Of a stretch of 64,000 nucleotides of DNA, positions 7,919 to 17,477 are shown one piece after another. Source of the stretch: Alistipes sp. (GTDB lineage Bacteria > Bacteroidota > Bacteroidia > Bacteroidales > Rikenellaceae). The notes under the pieces were generated by a model that was given only the letters and a program-made list of their open reading frames with translations, ran no database searches and had not been told where the DNA came from. The position numbers and the translations under genes were made by a program. Every line of letters starts with the position of its first letter. Positions within the stretch are counted from its first letter, which is position 1. The stretch is taken from the NCBI GenBank assembly GCA_020026435.1, contig JAHHQK010000006.1:1-64000 (forward strand). Direction: 5' to 3'.

Positions 7919-8488
7919 ATGAAAACCATCATTGTAAAGGCTACCAAGCGTGCCGATTTCGGTAAGAAAGCCGCTAAAGCCATCCGCCGTCAGGGCCTCG
8001 TTCCCTGCGTTTTGAACGGTAACGGAGAGCCCGTGAACTTCACGATCGATCCCCGCGACATCAAACCCCTGATCTACACCCCCAACTCCTACATCGTAGA
8101 GTTCGACATCGAGGGTCAGAAGGAGAAAGCCGTTCTGCGTGAGGCTCAGTTCCACCCCGTACGTGAGGAGATCCTCCACATGGACTTCTTCCGCGTAAGC
8201 GACGGCAAACCCGTTTCGATCTCGGTTCCCGTACGCCTGACCGGTAACGCCGAGGGTGTAAAGATCGGTGGTAAGCTCGTTCTCTCGTCGCGTAAGCTGA
8301 CGATCAGCGCCCTCGAGGAGAACCTCCCCGATGAGGTTGTCGTTGACGTTACGACCCTGGGGGTAGGCAAGACCATCTTCGTTGGTGACCTGAACATGGA
8401 GAACGTGAAGTTCCTGACCCCCGCTACCACCGCCGTTTGCGCCGTTCGCGTAACCCGTGCTTCGCGTGGTGCTGAGGCTGCGAACTAA
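7919..8488 (+). CDS. rplY: 50S ribosomal protein L25/general stress protein Ctc
   Basis: The 189-residue protein binds 5S rRNA through its N-terminal L25 domain (about 1-95; early KRADFGKKAAKAIRRQG segment). It carries the extra C-terminal beta domain of the TL5/Ctc form (about 98-185), so it is longer than the 94-residue E. coli L25. The strong promoter and a codon choice with many CGT and GTT codons agree with high expression. pth follows after 11 bases, a pairing common in bacteria. Confidence 0.95.
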   Translation: MKTIIVKATKRADFGKKAAKAIRRQGLVPCVLNGNGEPVNFTIDPRDIKPLIYTPNSYIVEFDIEGQKEKAVLREAQFHPVREEILHMDFFRVSDGKPVSISVPVRLTGNAEGVKIGGKLVLSSRKLTISALEENLPDEVVVDVTTLGVGKTIFVGDLNMENVKFLTPATTAVCAVRVTRASRGAEAAN

Positions 8489-8499
8489 TCCGGTTCGAT

Positions 8500-9063
8500 A
8501 TGAAATACCTCATTGTTGGGTTGGGTAACATCGGCGTCGAGTATGCCGAGACCCGTCACAACATCGGATTCAAAGTGTTGGACGCTCTCGCTGAGGCGTC
8601 CAACACCTCTTTTACGACCTCCCGTTACGGCGACATCGCCGAGGCCCGATGGAAGGGGCGCACCATGGTGCTGCTCAAGCCCTCGACCTACATGAACCTT
8701 TCGGGTAAGGCCGTCCGATACTGGATGGATGCGGAGAAGATCCCCGTGGAGAACATTCTGATCATCTCGGACGACATCGCCCTCCCGATCGGCACGCTGC
8801 GCCTCAGACCCAAAGGCAGCGCCGGAGGTCACAACGGATTGAAGAACATCGCCGAAATGATCGGCACGGAGGAATTTGCCCGTATGCGCTTCGGTGTGGG
8901 CGGTGATTTCCCGCGCGGACACCAGGTGGACTACGTCCTGGGCGAGTTCAGTGCCGAAGACAAGGAGGTGATCGCCACGCGGCTGAAGACCTTCATCGAC
9001 GCCATCCGTTCGTTCACGACCGTGGGTGTGGGACAGACCATGAATTTCTTCAACAAGAAATAA
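8500..9063 (+). CDS. pth: Peptidyl-tRNA hydrolase
   Basis: This 187-residue cytoplasmic enzyme releases peptides from prematurely dissociated peptidyl-tRNA. It has the N-terminal VGLGNIGVEYAETRHNIGF with catalytic His20, KPSTYMNLSG, the DDIALPIGTLRLRPKGSAGGHNGLKNI block and RMRFGVG. All match bacterial Pth1 and the length is typical. It is cotranscribed with rplY and ends at a strong hairpin. Confidence 0.95.
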   Translation: MKYLIVGLGNIGVEYAETRHNIGFKVLDALAEASNTSFTTSRYGDIAEARWKGRTMVLLKPSTYMNLSGKAVRYWMDAEKIPVENILIISDDIALPIGTLRLRPKGSAGGHNGLKNIAEMIGTEEFARMRFGVGGDFPRGHQVDYVLGEFSAEDKEVIATRLKTFIDAIRSFTTVGVGQTMNFFNKK

Positions 9064-9082
9064 CCCCGCCCCGAAATACTCA

Positions 9083-9129
9083 AAACAGAAGAGGTGCGAC
9101 CTTTGCATAGGGTCGCACCTCTTCTGTTT
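9083..9129. terminator. Terminator after pth, usable on both strands
   Basis: A 19-bp perfect stem (AAACAGAAGAGGTGCGACC pairing with 9111-9129) with a 9-base loop is flanked by T runs on the plus strand and an A run before it. It separates pth from the convergent S4-domain gene. Confidence 0.9.
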
Positions 9130-9241
9130 GTTTTTCCATACACTGCCCTTGCAGCCCGTTCCCCCCTTCCGGCCGACTCTTCCCCCGACGGACAACCGTC
9201 CAAACCGGCGGGAAACAGGTCTCAAGAAGAATCTTCGGGGG

Positions 9242-9640
9242 CTAATCCTCCTCGTCACCGAAGTAGAAATCCTCCATCAGCGAATCCAGCTCGCGACGTT
9301 CCTTCTTGGTGGGGCGTCCCGTACCGCGGTCGCGCATCACGAAGATCGTCTCGCGCGGAACATTGAGCTTGTCGAGTTCCTCCTGCGGGGTGATGTTGAG
9401 GCAGTATTCGGGTACTTTGGCGGCGGGCTGGCGGCTCGACACCAGGTCGAGGACCTTATAGGAATAGGTCAGCCGCACTTTCTTGACGTCGATCCTGTCG
9501 CCGATCTTCACCTCTCGCGACGGTTTCACATAAGACCCGTCGACCAGCACCTTGTTGGTGCGGATGGCCTCGGCGGCATCGCTGCGCGTCTTGAAAACAC
9601 GCACGGCCCACAAATATTTATCCAATCTGATGTTATCCAT
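9242..9640 (-). CDS. hslR: S4-domain RNA-binding protein, Hsp15 type
   Basis: The 132-residue product opens with an S4 domain (about residues 3-65: RLDKYLWAVRVFKTRSDAA, then VLVDGSYVKPSREVKIGD). It ends in a basic then acidic tail (RGTGRPTKKERREL). Hsp15 binds the 50S subunit carrying a stalled peptidyl-tRNA and helps recycle it. It is 22 bases downstream of ftsW on the same strand, so it may be the last gene of the division cluster transcript, where murG would usually follow. The symbol is by family similarity. Confidence 0.82.
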   Translation of the reverse strand: MDNIRLDKYLWAVRVFKTRSDAAEAIRTNKVLVDGSYVKPSREVKIGDRIDVKKVRLTYSYKVLDLVSSRQPAAKVPEYCLNITPQEELDKLNVPRETIFVMRDRGTGRPTKKERRELDSLMEDFYFGDEED

Positions 9641-9662
9641 AATTCTATTTTAATACGTTCGT

Positions 9663-10958
9663 TTATTCGCCACTCTGCCGGCATTGTTTCTCGTAGAGGC
9701 TCTCCTCGCAGGGATTGGCCAGGGCCTGTTCGTCGTTCTGACGGCTCACGCTGAGAATCATGCCCAGGGCGATGGTCGTGAACAGGACCGATGATCCGCC
9801 CCTCGAAATAAGCGGCAGGGTCTGACCCGTCTCGGGGAAGAGGTTGAGGGTCACCATGATGTGAAGCAGGGCCTGGCAGGTGATCAGCATTCCCAGCCCC
9901 AGGACCAGCAGTCCGGGGAATGCCGTCGTGCAGCGCCGGAAGATCTCGATGGAGCGGAAGAAGATCCACAGGTAGAGCATCAGCAACAGCAAGCCCAGGA
10001 TCATGCCGTACTCCTCGACGAAGAAGGCGTAGGCATAGTCGCTCTCGGGGTGGATCATCTCCACGCGCACGACACTCTGTCCGGCACCCTCGCCGAAGAT
10101 TCCGCCGTTGTGGATGGCGATCATCGAGCGTTCGGTATCGGTCAGATCGACGATTGCCTTCTGGGTCTGATCCTGCGTCCACAGGTGTCTCCACGTGGCC
10201 AGTCGTCCCTCGGCCGTCTCGCTGCGTCCCAGGTTCAGCGACAGGGCCAGCACTCCGGCCAGAGCTGCCCACCCCATCAGCTTGGCCAGCTCGTTGGAGC
10301 GCACGCGACCGATGAGCATCATCACCCACGAAGCCCCGAAAACGATCATTGCCGAGGAGGTGTGAGCCGGGAAGATAGCCAGGCAGGCCACCACCACCGG
10401 CATCAGGATCGGGAGGGTACCCTCCCGCCAGATGGTGCGCTGCTCCTCGGAAGAGCGCCACGTCCAGAACTTCCACGAGGGGACGATCCTCAGTTCCTCA
10501 ACTTTCGACTGCCGTCCGGCCAGCTGCTGGGCCAGGAAGAGGAGTGTGGCCACCTTCAGCGCCTCCGAAGGCTGGAACTGAAAGGGTCCCAGGGGGATCC
10601 ATCGGGCCGCTCCGTTGGTGGTGTGGCCGAGGACATAGGTCAACAGGGTGCAGAACACCGAGAGCAGGTAGGCCGGCCGGGCCAGGAAGTTGTACTTCCG
10701 GCAGTTGATCCGCTGCACCACGAGCATGATGCCGAAACTGACCGTGAGGATCAGCAGCTGCTGACGGAGGAAATGGCTGGTCGACTGCTCCGTGTGGGCG
10801 TCATAGGCCATCTTGGCCGTCGACGAATAGACCACCAGCACGGAGATCACGGCCAGGGCGATGACGATGACCCACAACACGCGGTCACCCGTGAAGAAAC
10901 GCCCCATGCGGTGCGGTTTCTGCCCTGCGGCCTGCTCTTTAGGATGCGCTGCGGCCAT
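9663..10958 (-). CDS. ftsW: SEDS peptidoglycan glycosyltransferase FtsW
   Basis: This 431-residue polytopic membrane protein polymerises lipid II at the septum together with its cognate class B PBP. About ten membrane segments are visible. The SEDS signatures are the periplasmic ESDYAYAFFVEEYG segment and the C-terminal LPLISRGGSS. The N-terminal 25 residues are a charged cytoplasmic extension. Its start codon is 3 bases after the murD stop, and the neighbours (murD, mraY, murE, ftsI) place it in the division and cell wall cluster, which favours FtsW over RodA. Confidence 0.92.
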   Translation of the reverse strand: MAAAHPKEQAAGQKPHRMGRFFTGDRVLWVIVIALAVISVLVVYSSTAKMAYDAHTEQSTSHFLRQQLLILTVSFGIMLVVQRINCRKYNFLARPAYLLSVFCTLLTYVLGHTTNGAARWIPLGPFQFQPSEALKVATLLFLAQQLAGRQSKVEELRIVPSWKFWTWRSSEEQRTIWREGTLPILMPVVVACLAIFPAHTSSAMIVFGASWVMMLIGRVRSNELAKLMGWAALAGVLALSLNLGRSETAEGRLATWRHLWTQDQTQKAIVDLTDTERSMIAIHNGGIFGEGAGQSVVRVEMIHPESDYAYAFFVEEYGMILGLLLLMLYLWIFFRSIEIFRRCTTAFPGLLVLGLGMLITCQALLHIMVTLNLFPETGQTLPLISRGGSSVLFTTIALGMILSVSRQNDEQALANPCEESLYEKQCRQSGE

Positions 10959-10961
10959 GTG

Positions 10962-12320
10962 CTAACAGTTTTTTACGACCCACTCCTTGAAACATTCACC
11001 GCGGTGCTCGTAGCTGTGGAACAGATCGAAGCTGGCGCACGCCGGCGACAACAGCACGGCATCTCCCTCGCGGGCGGCCTTGCGGGCGGCCTGCATCGCC
11101 CCCTCGAAGTTGTCGAACGAGAGGATCTCGGGCACCACACCCTCGAATTCGCGCTCCAGTTTGGTGTTGTCCAGTCCCATGCAGACGAGCGTGTGGACCT
11201 TCCTGCGGGCAAACTCCTTGAGCGGCGTGTAGTCATTGCCCTTGTCCGTACCTCCGGCAATCCACACCAGGGGGCGTGTCATGCTCTCCAGGGCATACCA
11301 TACCGAGTCGACGTTCGTGGCCTTCGAGTCATTGATCCACAGCACTCCGTCCACCTCCTTGACCGGCTCCAGACGATGCTCCACAGGCGAGAAGGCATAG
11401 AGCGATCCGAGGATCGACTCCGGATCGACCCCTGCGGCCAGGGTGGCCAGGGTGGCGGCCATGGCATCGTAGGCGTTGTGCAGACCCCGGATCTGCATCT
11501 TCGACATATCGACCTCCAGCGAACGGCCGCCCACCGACGCCGTAAAACGTCCGTCGAGCAGGAAGGCATCGCCCGCACCGCTGGCCACGGCCGTCTTGGC
11601 CGCAAACGGAAGCTGCTTCATGCCGAAGTCGTAGAGGGGAATCTGCTCCCAGATGACCTCATCGTCGCCCGAATAAATGAAGTAGTCGTTGGCCTTCATG
11701 TTCTGCGTGATGCGCATCTTGGAGTTGATATAGTTCTGAAAACAATAGTCGTAGCGGTCCAGGTGATCGGGCGTGATGTTCATCAGCACGCCGATGTTGG
11801 CGCGGAAGCGGTACATTCCGTCCAGCTGGAAGGAACTCAGTTCGAGGACATACCAGTCGTAGTTACCCGTGGCGACCGAATAGGCGAAACTCTCGCCGAT
11901 GTTGCCGCCCAGGGCCACATTCATCCCGGCATCGCGCATGATCTTGTAGATGAGCGATGTGGTCGTGGTCTTGCCGTTCGATCCCGTGATGCAGATCGTG
12001 CGGGCCTTGCCCAGGTAGCGGCCCGCAAACTCCATCTCGGAGATGACGGGGATGCCCCGCTCGCGGATCTTCACCACGATGGGTGCTTTCTCGGGGATAC
12101 CCGGCGACTTGATCACCTCGGTCGCCGCCAGGATGCGCTCCTCGCTGTGGCCGCCCTCCTCGTAGGGCACCTGCCACTCCTCCAATCGGGCCTTGAAGCG
12201 ATCGGCAATGCGTCCCGCATCCGACAAAAAGACATCGAAACCCTGCTTGCGAGCCAGAATCGCCGAGCCGTAGCCGCTGATTCCTCCGCCCAACACTACA
12301 ATCTTCTTATTATTGTTCAT
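10962..12320 (-). CDS. murD: UDP-N-acetylmuramoyl-L-alanine--D-glutamate ligase
   Basis: This 452-residue cytoplasmic Mur ligase adds D-glutamate to UDP-MurNAc-L-Ala. It shows the N-terminal Rossmann-like motif VLGGGISGYGSA (about 9-20), the ATP-binding GSNGKTTTT near 113-121, the NITPDHLDRY block and the C-terminal domain with INDSKATN and WIAGGTDKG. Length is typical. It sits between mraY and ftsW as in the canonical cluster. Confidence 0.95.
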   Translation of the reverse strand: MNNNKKIVVLGGGISGYGSAILARKQGFDVFLSDAGRIADRFKARLEEWQVPYEEGGHSEERILAATEVIKSPGIPEKAPIVVKIRERGIPVISEMEFAGRYLGKARTICITGSNGKTTTTSLIYKIMRDAGMNVALGGNIGESFAYSVATGNYDWYVLELSSFQLDGMYRFRANIGVLMNITPDHLDRYDYCFQNYINSKMRITQNMKANDYFIYSGDDEVIWEQIPLYDFGMKQLPFAAKTAVASGAGDAFLLDGRFTASVGGRSLEVDMSKMQIRGLHNAYDAMAATLATLAAGVDPESILGSLYAFSPVEHRLEPVKEVDGVLWINDSKATNVDSVWYALESMTRPLVWIAGGTDKGNDYTPLKEFARRKVHTLVCMGLDNTKLEREFEGVVPEILSFDNFEGAMQAARKAAREGDAVLLSPACASFDLFHSYEHRGECFKEWVVKNC

Positions 12321-12373
12321 AATGCTTACGGTTTTATTGAACCCCTTGAAAATTATTTATCTTTTCGTGCGCC

Positions 12374-13618
12374 CTATCGGATCTTCAGCGTGGCGATGGT
12401 GATGGCCGCCAGCAGCAGAGAGATGATCCAGAAACGGGTGACGATCTTCGTCTCGAAAATATTCTTCTTCTGGAAATGGTGGTGGATCGGCGACATGAGG
12501 AAGATGCGCCGTCCCTCGCCGTACTTACGCTTCGTATACTTGAAGTAGCCCACCTGCAACATCACCGAGAAACTCTCCACCAGGAACACACCGCACAACA
12601 ACGGCAGCAGCAGCTCCTTGCGGATGCAGAGGGCGAAGACGGCGATCATGCCTCCAATCGACAACGATCCCGTGTCACCCATGAAGATCTGCGCCGGGAA
12701 GGAGTTGTACCACAGGAATCCCACCAGAGCACCCATCATCGCGGCGGCAAAGACCACCAGCTCGCCCGAACCGGGGATATACATGATGTTCAGGTAGTCG
12801 GCATAGACGATATGGCCCGACAGGTAGGCCAGGATGCCGAGCACCATGACTATCGGCACGGAGACGCCCGTCACCAGTCCGTCGAGTCCGTCCGTGAGGT
12901 TGGCGCCGTTCGACACGGCCGTCACCACGAAGATCGCCACCAGGACATAGAGCAGCCACGTCAGCGTGTCGTTCCCTCCGGTGAGCCATCCGTAGTCGAA
13001 CTCGTTGTTCTTGATGAAGGGAATGGTCGTCTGTGTGGTCTTGATGCTCTCGGAGCTGAGCACCACCTTCTGGCGGATGCTCTCCAGGGGTGTGCCGTCG
13101 TTGTTTACGTAGATCGTCTCGACGGGCTGCGTGGTCTTCTCGCGCACGACAATATCCCCCGAAAGCCACATGGTCGTGCCGACGATGATACCCAGTCCGA
13201 CCTGACCCACAACCTTGAACCTGCCCTTGAGTCCCTCCTTGTGGTGGCGGAACACCTTGATGTAGTCGTCCAGGCCGCCGATGAATCCCAGCCACACGGT
13301 CGAAACCAGCAACAACAGCACATAGACATTGTCCAGCCGTCCGAACAGCAGGGTCGGCACCAGCACGGCCAGGAGGATGATCACACCGCCCATGGTCGGC
13401 GTGCCGCGCTTCTGGAGCTGGCCCTCCAGGCCCAGGTCGCGGATCTCCTCGCCGATCTGCTGACGCTGGAGGAAGTTGATGATCGACCGTCCGAAGATGA
13501 TGACGATCAGCAGGGAGAGGATGACGGCCATGGCCGCACGGAATGAAATGTATTGGAACATACCCGTTCCCGGGATGTTGAGTACCTCGTCGAGGTAACG
13601 GAAAATCTGATATAACAT
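12374..13618 (-). CDS. mraY: Phospho-N-acetylmuramoyl-pentapeptide-transferase
   Basis: This integral membrane enzyme transfers phospho-MurNAc-pentapeptide to undecaprenyl phosphate, giving lipid I. Conserved parts are GTPTMGG, NLTDGLDGLVTG with the catalytic aspartates, and the C-terminal MSPIHHHFQKK loop. At 414 residues it is about 50 longer than E. coli MraY (360). The extra length is a soluble insertion of about 60 residues after VREKTTQPVETIYVNN, between membrane segments. It lies in the cluster between murE and murD. Confidence 0.95.
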   Translation of the reverse strand: MLYQIFRYLDEVLNIPGTGMFQYISFRAAMAVILSLLIVIIFGRSIINFLQRQQIGEEIRDLGLEGQLQKRGTPTMGGVIILLAVLVPTLLFGRLDNVYVLLLLVSTVWLGFIGGLDDYIKVFRHHKEGLKGRFKVVGQVGLGIIVGTTMWLSGDIVVREKTTQPVETIYVNNDGTPLESIRQKVVLSSESIKTTQTTIPFIKNNEFDYGWLTGGNDTLTWLLYVLVAIFVVTAVSNGANLTDGLDGLVTGVSVPIVMVLGILAYLSGHIVYADYLNIMYIPGSGELVVFAAAMMGALVGFLWYNSFPAQIFMGDTGSLSIGGMIAVFALCIRKELLLPLLCGVFLVESFSVMLQVGYFKYTKRKYGEGRRIFLMSPIHHHFQKKNIFETKIVTRFWIISLLLAAITIATLKIR

Positions 13619-13697
13619 GACTCTTTATGTTTTCACTCTGAAAAGGCCGCACGCAGGCATTCCACCCTCACGGTGACGCCTGCGGCGTGCCGCTTTT

Positions 13698-15164
13698 TTA
13701 TCGGGTTGCGGGGCTGAGGCTGCCGAAGGCCTTGACCACCTGCTCGCGGTCGTCGAAATGGTGCTTCACATCGCCCACGATCTGATAGGTTTCGTGGCCC
13801 TTGCCCGCCACCAGGATGATGTCGCCCGGACGGGACAGCATCACCGCCGTGCGGATGGCCTCGCCGCGGTCCGCCAGACGCAGGTAACGGTCGCCGGGGT
13901 TGAGCCCCGCCACCATGTCGTCGAGGATGGCCTCGGGGGCTTCGTGACGCGGGTTGTCCGACGTGAAGATCGACGTTGAGGCATACTTCACGGCGATCTG
14001 CGCCATCTCGGGGCGTTTGGTCTTGTCGCGGTTGCCGCCGCAGCCGCACAGGACGATGAGCTGCTGTGCGGATTGGCGGAGTTCCTCGATCGTGAGGATC
14101 ACGTTCTCCAGGGCGTCGGGCGTGTGGGCATAGTCGATGACGGCCATCGTACCGTTGGCGGCACGTACCACCTCGAAACGTCCGCGTACCGAACCCAGCG
14201 TGCTCAGCACGCGCAGCACCTCCTCCCGGTCGAAACCCAGCTCCACGGCCGCGGCATAGACCGTCAGCAGATTATAGGCGTTGAACCGTCCGACGGGAGT
14301 CACCCACACCTCGCGGCCGTCGATCCTGAGTTGCATACCGTCGAGATGCATCTCGACGATCTTGCACCGGTAATCGGCCATCGACCTCAACGACAGGGTA
14401 CGAACCCTTGCCCGCGTATTCTGCACCATGACACTGCCGTTGCGGTCGTCGATGTTGGTCACGGCGAAGGCATCCGACGGCAGATGGTCGAAGAAGAGTT
14501 TCTTGGCGCGGATATACTCCGCAAAAGTCTTGTGGTAGTCCAGGTGGTCGTGGGTAATGTTCGAGAAGAGTCCTCCGGCGAAGTGCAGACCCCGCGTGCG
14601 CTCCTGAACGATGGCGTGCGACGAACACTCCATGAAGCAATACGAACAACCCTCATCGACCATCTCGCGCATCAAGGCATTGAGTCGGATCGAGTCGGGC
14701 GTGGTGTGAGTGGCCTCGATTTCACGATCTTCGATCTTATAGACCACCGTCGAGATCAATCCCGCCTTATATCCCATCTTGCGCACCATGTCGAAGAGCA
14801 ACGTGGCGGTGGTGGTTTTGCCGTTCGTGCCGGTCACGCCGACCAGACGCAGCTCGCGGCTCGGATCGTCGTAGAACGCAGCCGCCATATCGGCCATGGC
14901 ACCCTCGGAATCCCCGACCACCACATAGCTCACTCCCTCGCGGCACTCCGCGGGCAGCTCCTCGCAGACCACGACCGAGGCACCCTGCTCCACGGCCGAG
15001 GGGATGAAGCGGTGACCGTCGCACTGTGTGCCGCGCACCGCAAAGAAACAATCTCCCGCCTTGACCGTACGGGAGTCGTAGGTAAGTCCCGAAACGGAAA
15101 CCGTATCCGTTCCGTGCAGCGTCCCGAAGGACGTATTTTTCAGCAAATCACTCAGCTGTTTCAT
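13698..15164 (-). CDS. murE: UDP-N-acetylmuramoyl-L-alanyl-D-glutamate--2,6-diaminopimelate ligase
   Basis: This 488-residue Mur ligase adds the third stem-peptide residue. It has the ATP-binding GTNGKTTTATLLF (about 115-127), the carbamylated-lysine region after THTTPDSIRLN, and the DNPRHEAP motif near 400. DNPR is the signature of enzymes that select meso-diaminopimelate rather than lysine, so meso-DAP peptidoglycan is expected. It starts 1 base after the ftsI stop, so translation is probably coupled. Confidence 0.95.
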   Translation of the reverse strand: MKQLSDLLKNTSFGTLHGTDTVSVSGLTYDSRTVKAGDCFFAVRGTQCDGHRFIPSAVEQGASVVVCEELPAECREGVSYVVVGDSEGAMADMAAAFYDDPSRELRLVGVTGTNGKTTTATLLFDMVRKMGYKAGLISTVVYKIEDREIEATHTTPDSIRLNALMREMVDEGCSYCFMECSSHAIVQERTRGLHFAGGLFSNITHDHLDYHKTFAEYIRAKKLFFDHLPSDAFAVTNIDDRNGSVMVQNTRARVRTLSLRSMADYRCKIVEMHLDGMQLRIDGREVWVTPVGRFNAYNLLTVYAAAVELGFDREEVLRVLSTLGSVRGRFEVVRAANGTMAVIDYAHTPDALENVILTIEELRQSAQQLIVLCGCGGNRDKTKRPEMAQIAVKYASTSIFTSDNPRHEAPEAILDDMVAGLNPGDRYLRLADRGEAIRTAVMLSRPGDIILVAGKGHETYQIVGDVKHHFDDREQVVKAFGSLSPATR

Positions 15165-15165
15165 C

Positions 15166-17421
15166 TTAATCCAATGTTATAGATACAACACTGCCGGGGG
15201 ATACCCTCCTTCCGGCAGGAATACTTTGCGTTTTCACACCTCCGCGTCCCGAGAACCGCACCTTCAGCCCGCGGCTCTCCAGCAGGAAGAGGGCATCCTT
15301 GAGGCCCATGCCCCTCACATCGGGCATCGTCCTCAGATCGGTCGAGACCTCCCGGACCGCGACCGTCGACAGGGAGTCGACCGTCACGCGCCCCCACCCT
15401 TCGTCGAGTGACGAGGAGGTGGACATCGACAATTCGTCGGCCACTTCCAGCACCTGCTCCACATCGCCGCCCTTCAGACGCACGGGTTTCAGTCCGCTAC
15501 CCAAGGCCGTGTCAACGTAGGGGTTGTTGCCGCGGTTGTGGATATAGTCAACCATACGTTTCACCACGGGACCCGCCAGCGGCGCTCCGTAGTAGGCCTT
15601 GCCGGCCTGCGCACGGGTCTCGATCGAGGTAAGCACCGTGTAGCGGGGGTTCTCCGCCGGGAAATAAGCCACGGCCGAACCCAGATAATAACGGCTCTCA
15701 CGGGCTCGCGGATCGGTGATCTGGGCCGTACCCGTCTTGGCGGCCACCTTCACCCGCGTAGTGTCGCGGAAAAACTGGCGGGCCGTACCCTCGGTGGCCA
15801 CGGCCTCCAGGGCGTGCTTCACCTCGCGCAGGGTCTTGCGTGAGGCGATCGACGATTCGATGGTGTGGGTCTCGAACCGCTCTACCTCCTCGTCGCCGTT
15901 GCGGAAACGGCGCACCAGAACCGGAGCAATCATTTTGCCGCCGTTGGCTACGGCATTGTAGAGCGTGATGACCTGGATCGGGGCCAGGCGCACACGGTAA
16001 CCGTAGGACATCTTCACCAACATCACTCCCGGGTCGGCGACCTTCCAGTCGGTCGTCAGCTCGGGCTTGCGCTCTCCGAACCTCTCCAGGCCGACACATT
16101 CGCCCAGGTGGAGCTTCTCGTGGAGGTAGTCGCTGAAATTGCGCTTGCGGCCCGTCACTCCATAGAGATCCCACACGGCCTTGGCGAAGTAGACGTTCGA
16201 CGAGGAGGCCACGGCCCGCTTGAAGTCTATCTCGTGATCCCCGCGGTGCGAATCGCGGATGCGGGTTGCGGGTCCGACCTTCACCGGATCGCCGTTGTGC
16301 GTATCGTAGATCTGCTCGGGCGACATGTCCGCGTCGTCGAGCAGGGCGAGGGAGGTGGCCAGCTTGAAGGTCGAGCCGGGCTCCATGCTTCGTCCCAGGG
16401 CATAGTTTTCGTTCTCGGAGTAAGAGCCGTCGGCATTGCGGCCGAGGTTGACCATCGCCAGGATCTCGCCCGTACGGACCTCCATGACGATCGTCGTACC
16501 CCACTGGGCATTCTGAGCCGTGAGTTGCTGGCGCAGGGCCTTGTCGGCCACATCCTGGAGATCCATGTCGAGGGTGGTCTCGATGTCGCAGCCGTCCACC
16601 GGATCGGAATGGCTGCCCGCCACACGACCCGAGAATCCGCGGGCGATACGTTGGCGGACCGACTTGCCGTCACGACCCGCCAGCTCCTTGCGGTAGACCG
16701 ACTCGATGCCGTAGTTACCCCTGTCACCGATCAGTCCGATTGTTCTGCGGGCCAGCTCACCCTGGGGATAGATGCGCTCGTCGCGTTCGACCAGGCGGTA
16801 GACCCATCCCATGTTCCAGTTGAGCAGGGGGTAGCCCTTGAGCGTCTGCCACTCGCCGTAGTCGACCTCGCGGGGGAAGATCTTCACGGGGGTATGATCA
16901 CGGATCGTGTCATAGACCGTACTGTAAATATACTCCTCGCCGTTGAGGCGGTCGATCATGCGGCCGAACCACCCCTCGGAGCGGAGCGTCGAGTCGCGGC
17001 GCGGCCTGGTGAGGCGGTAGCGGCGGCTGTGTTCGCGGCGGAACATCCGCGAATACTCGCTCGCCGAACGATCTCTGAAAAAGGCCGCCAGGAGCTTCGA
17101 GAGCGAGTCGGCCTGTTCGTTGAATCTCTTGATGGAATCCAGTCCCTCCGATCCGAAATCGAATTCGACCTGGTAGCGGAAGATCGAGGTGGCCAGCGGC
17201 TCGCCGTCGCGCGAGAGGATCGTGCCGCGGCGGGCGGGGATGATCTTCTCGGTGAAGATGCGGGCGGCCAGTCGGTCGGCATTGTAGTCCACCTCATGGC
17301 TGAACCACTGCACCCAGATCAGACGCAGGCACACCACAAGCCCCACGAATATGAACACCTTATAGAGCATTCGTACCCGCTGCAGAATATCGCTTTTTAT
17401 TTTTGAAGGTTTGCCTTTCAT
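15166..17421 (-). CDS. ftsI: Class B penicillin-binding protein with C-terminal PASTA domain (FtsI/PBP3)
   Basis: This 751-residue septal transpeptidase has a cytoplasmic N-terminus, one membrane anchor at about 19-38, and the dimerisation/pedestal domain up to about residue 290. The transpeptidase domain has SxxK at S350-K353 (STFK), SSN at 407-409 and KTG at 562-564. Residues about 690-751 form one PASTA domain starting MPDVRGMGLKDA. PASTA domains on division PBPs are usual in this phylum but absent from E. coli FtsI. It is located between the ftsL-like gene and murE. Confidence 0.93.
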   Translation of the reverse strand: MKGKPSKIKSDILQRVRMLYKVFIFVGLVVCLRLIWVQWFSHEVDYNADRLAARIFTEKIIPARRGTILSRDGEPLATSIFRYQVEFDFGSEGLDSIKRFNEQADSLSKLLAAFFRDRSASEYSRMFRREHSRRYRLTRPRRDSTLRSEGWFGRMIDRLNGEEYIYSTVYDTIRDHTPVKIFPREVDYGEWQTLKGYPLLNWNMGWVYRLVERDERIYPQGELARRTIGLIGDRGNYGIESVYRKELAGRDGKSVRQRIARGFSGRVAGSHSDPVDGCDIETTLDMDLQDVADKALRQQLTAQNAQWGTTIVMEVRTGEILAMVNLGRNADGSYSENENYALGRSMEPGSTFKLATSLALLDDADMSPEQIYDTHNGDPVKVGPATRIRDSHRGDHEIDFKRAVASSSNVYFAKAVWDLYGVTGRKRNFSDYLHEKLHLGECVGLERFGERKPELTTDWKVADPGVMLVKMSYGYRVRLAPIQVITLYNAVANGGKMIAPVLVRRFRNGDEEVERFETHTIESSIASRKTLREVKHALEAVATEGTARQFFRDTTRVKVAAKTGTAQITDPRARESRYYLGSAVAYFPAENPRYTVLTSIETRAQAGKAYYGAPLAGPVVKRMVDYIHNRGNNPYVDTALGSGLKPVRLKGGDVEQVLEVADELSMSTSSSLDEGWGRVTVDSLSTVAVREVSTDLRTMPDVRGMGLKDALFLLESRGLKVRFSGRGGVKTQSIPAGRRVSPGSVVSITLD

Positions 17422-17477
17422 CCGTACAATCCCGATATGACGGGACCTGAAAAAAATTACACGTTATCGCTCCCCCA

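Noticed and set aside
9861..12548. 895-codon plus-strand frame opposite ftsW, murD and mraY
   Set aside because: It is antisense to three well-conserved genes, with no recognisable domain.
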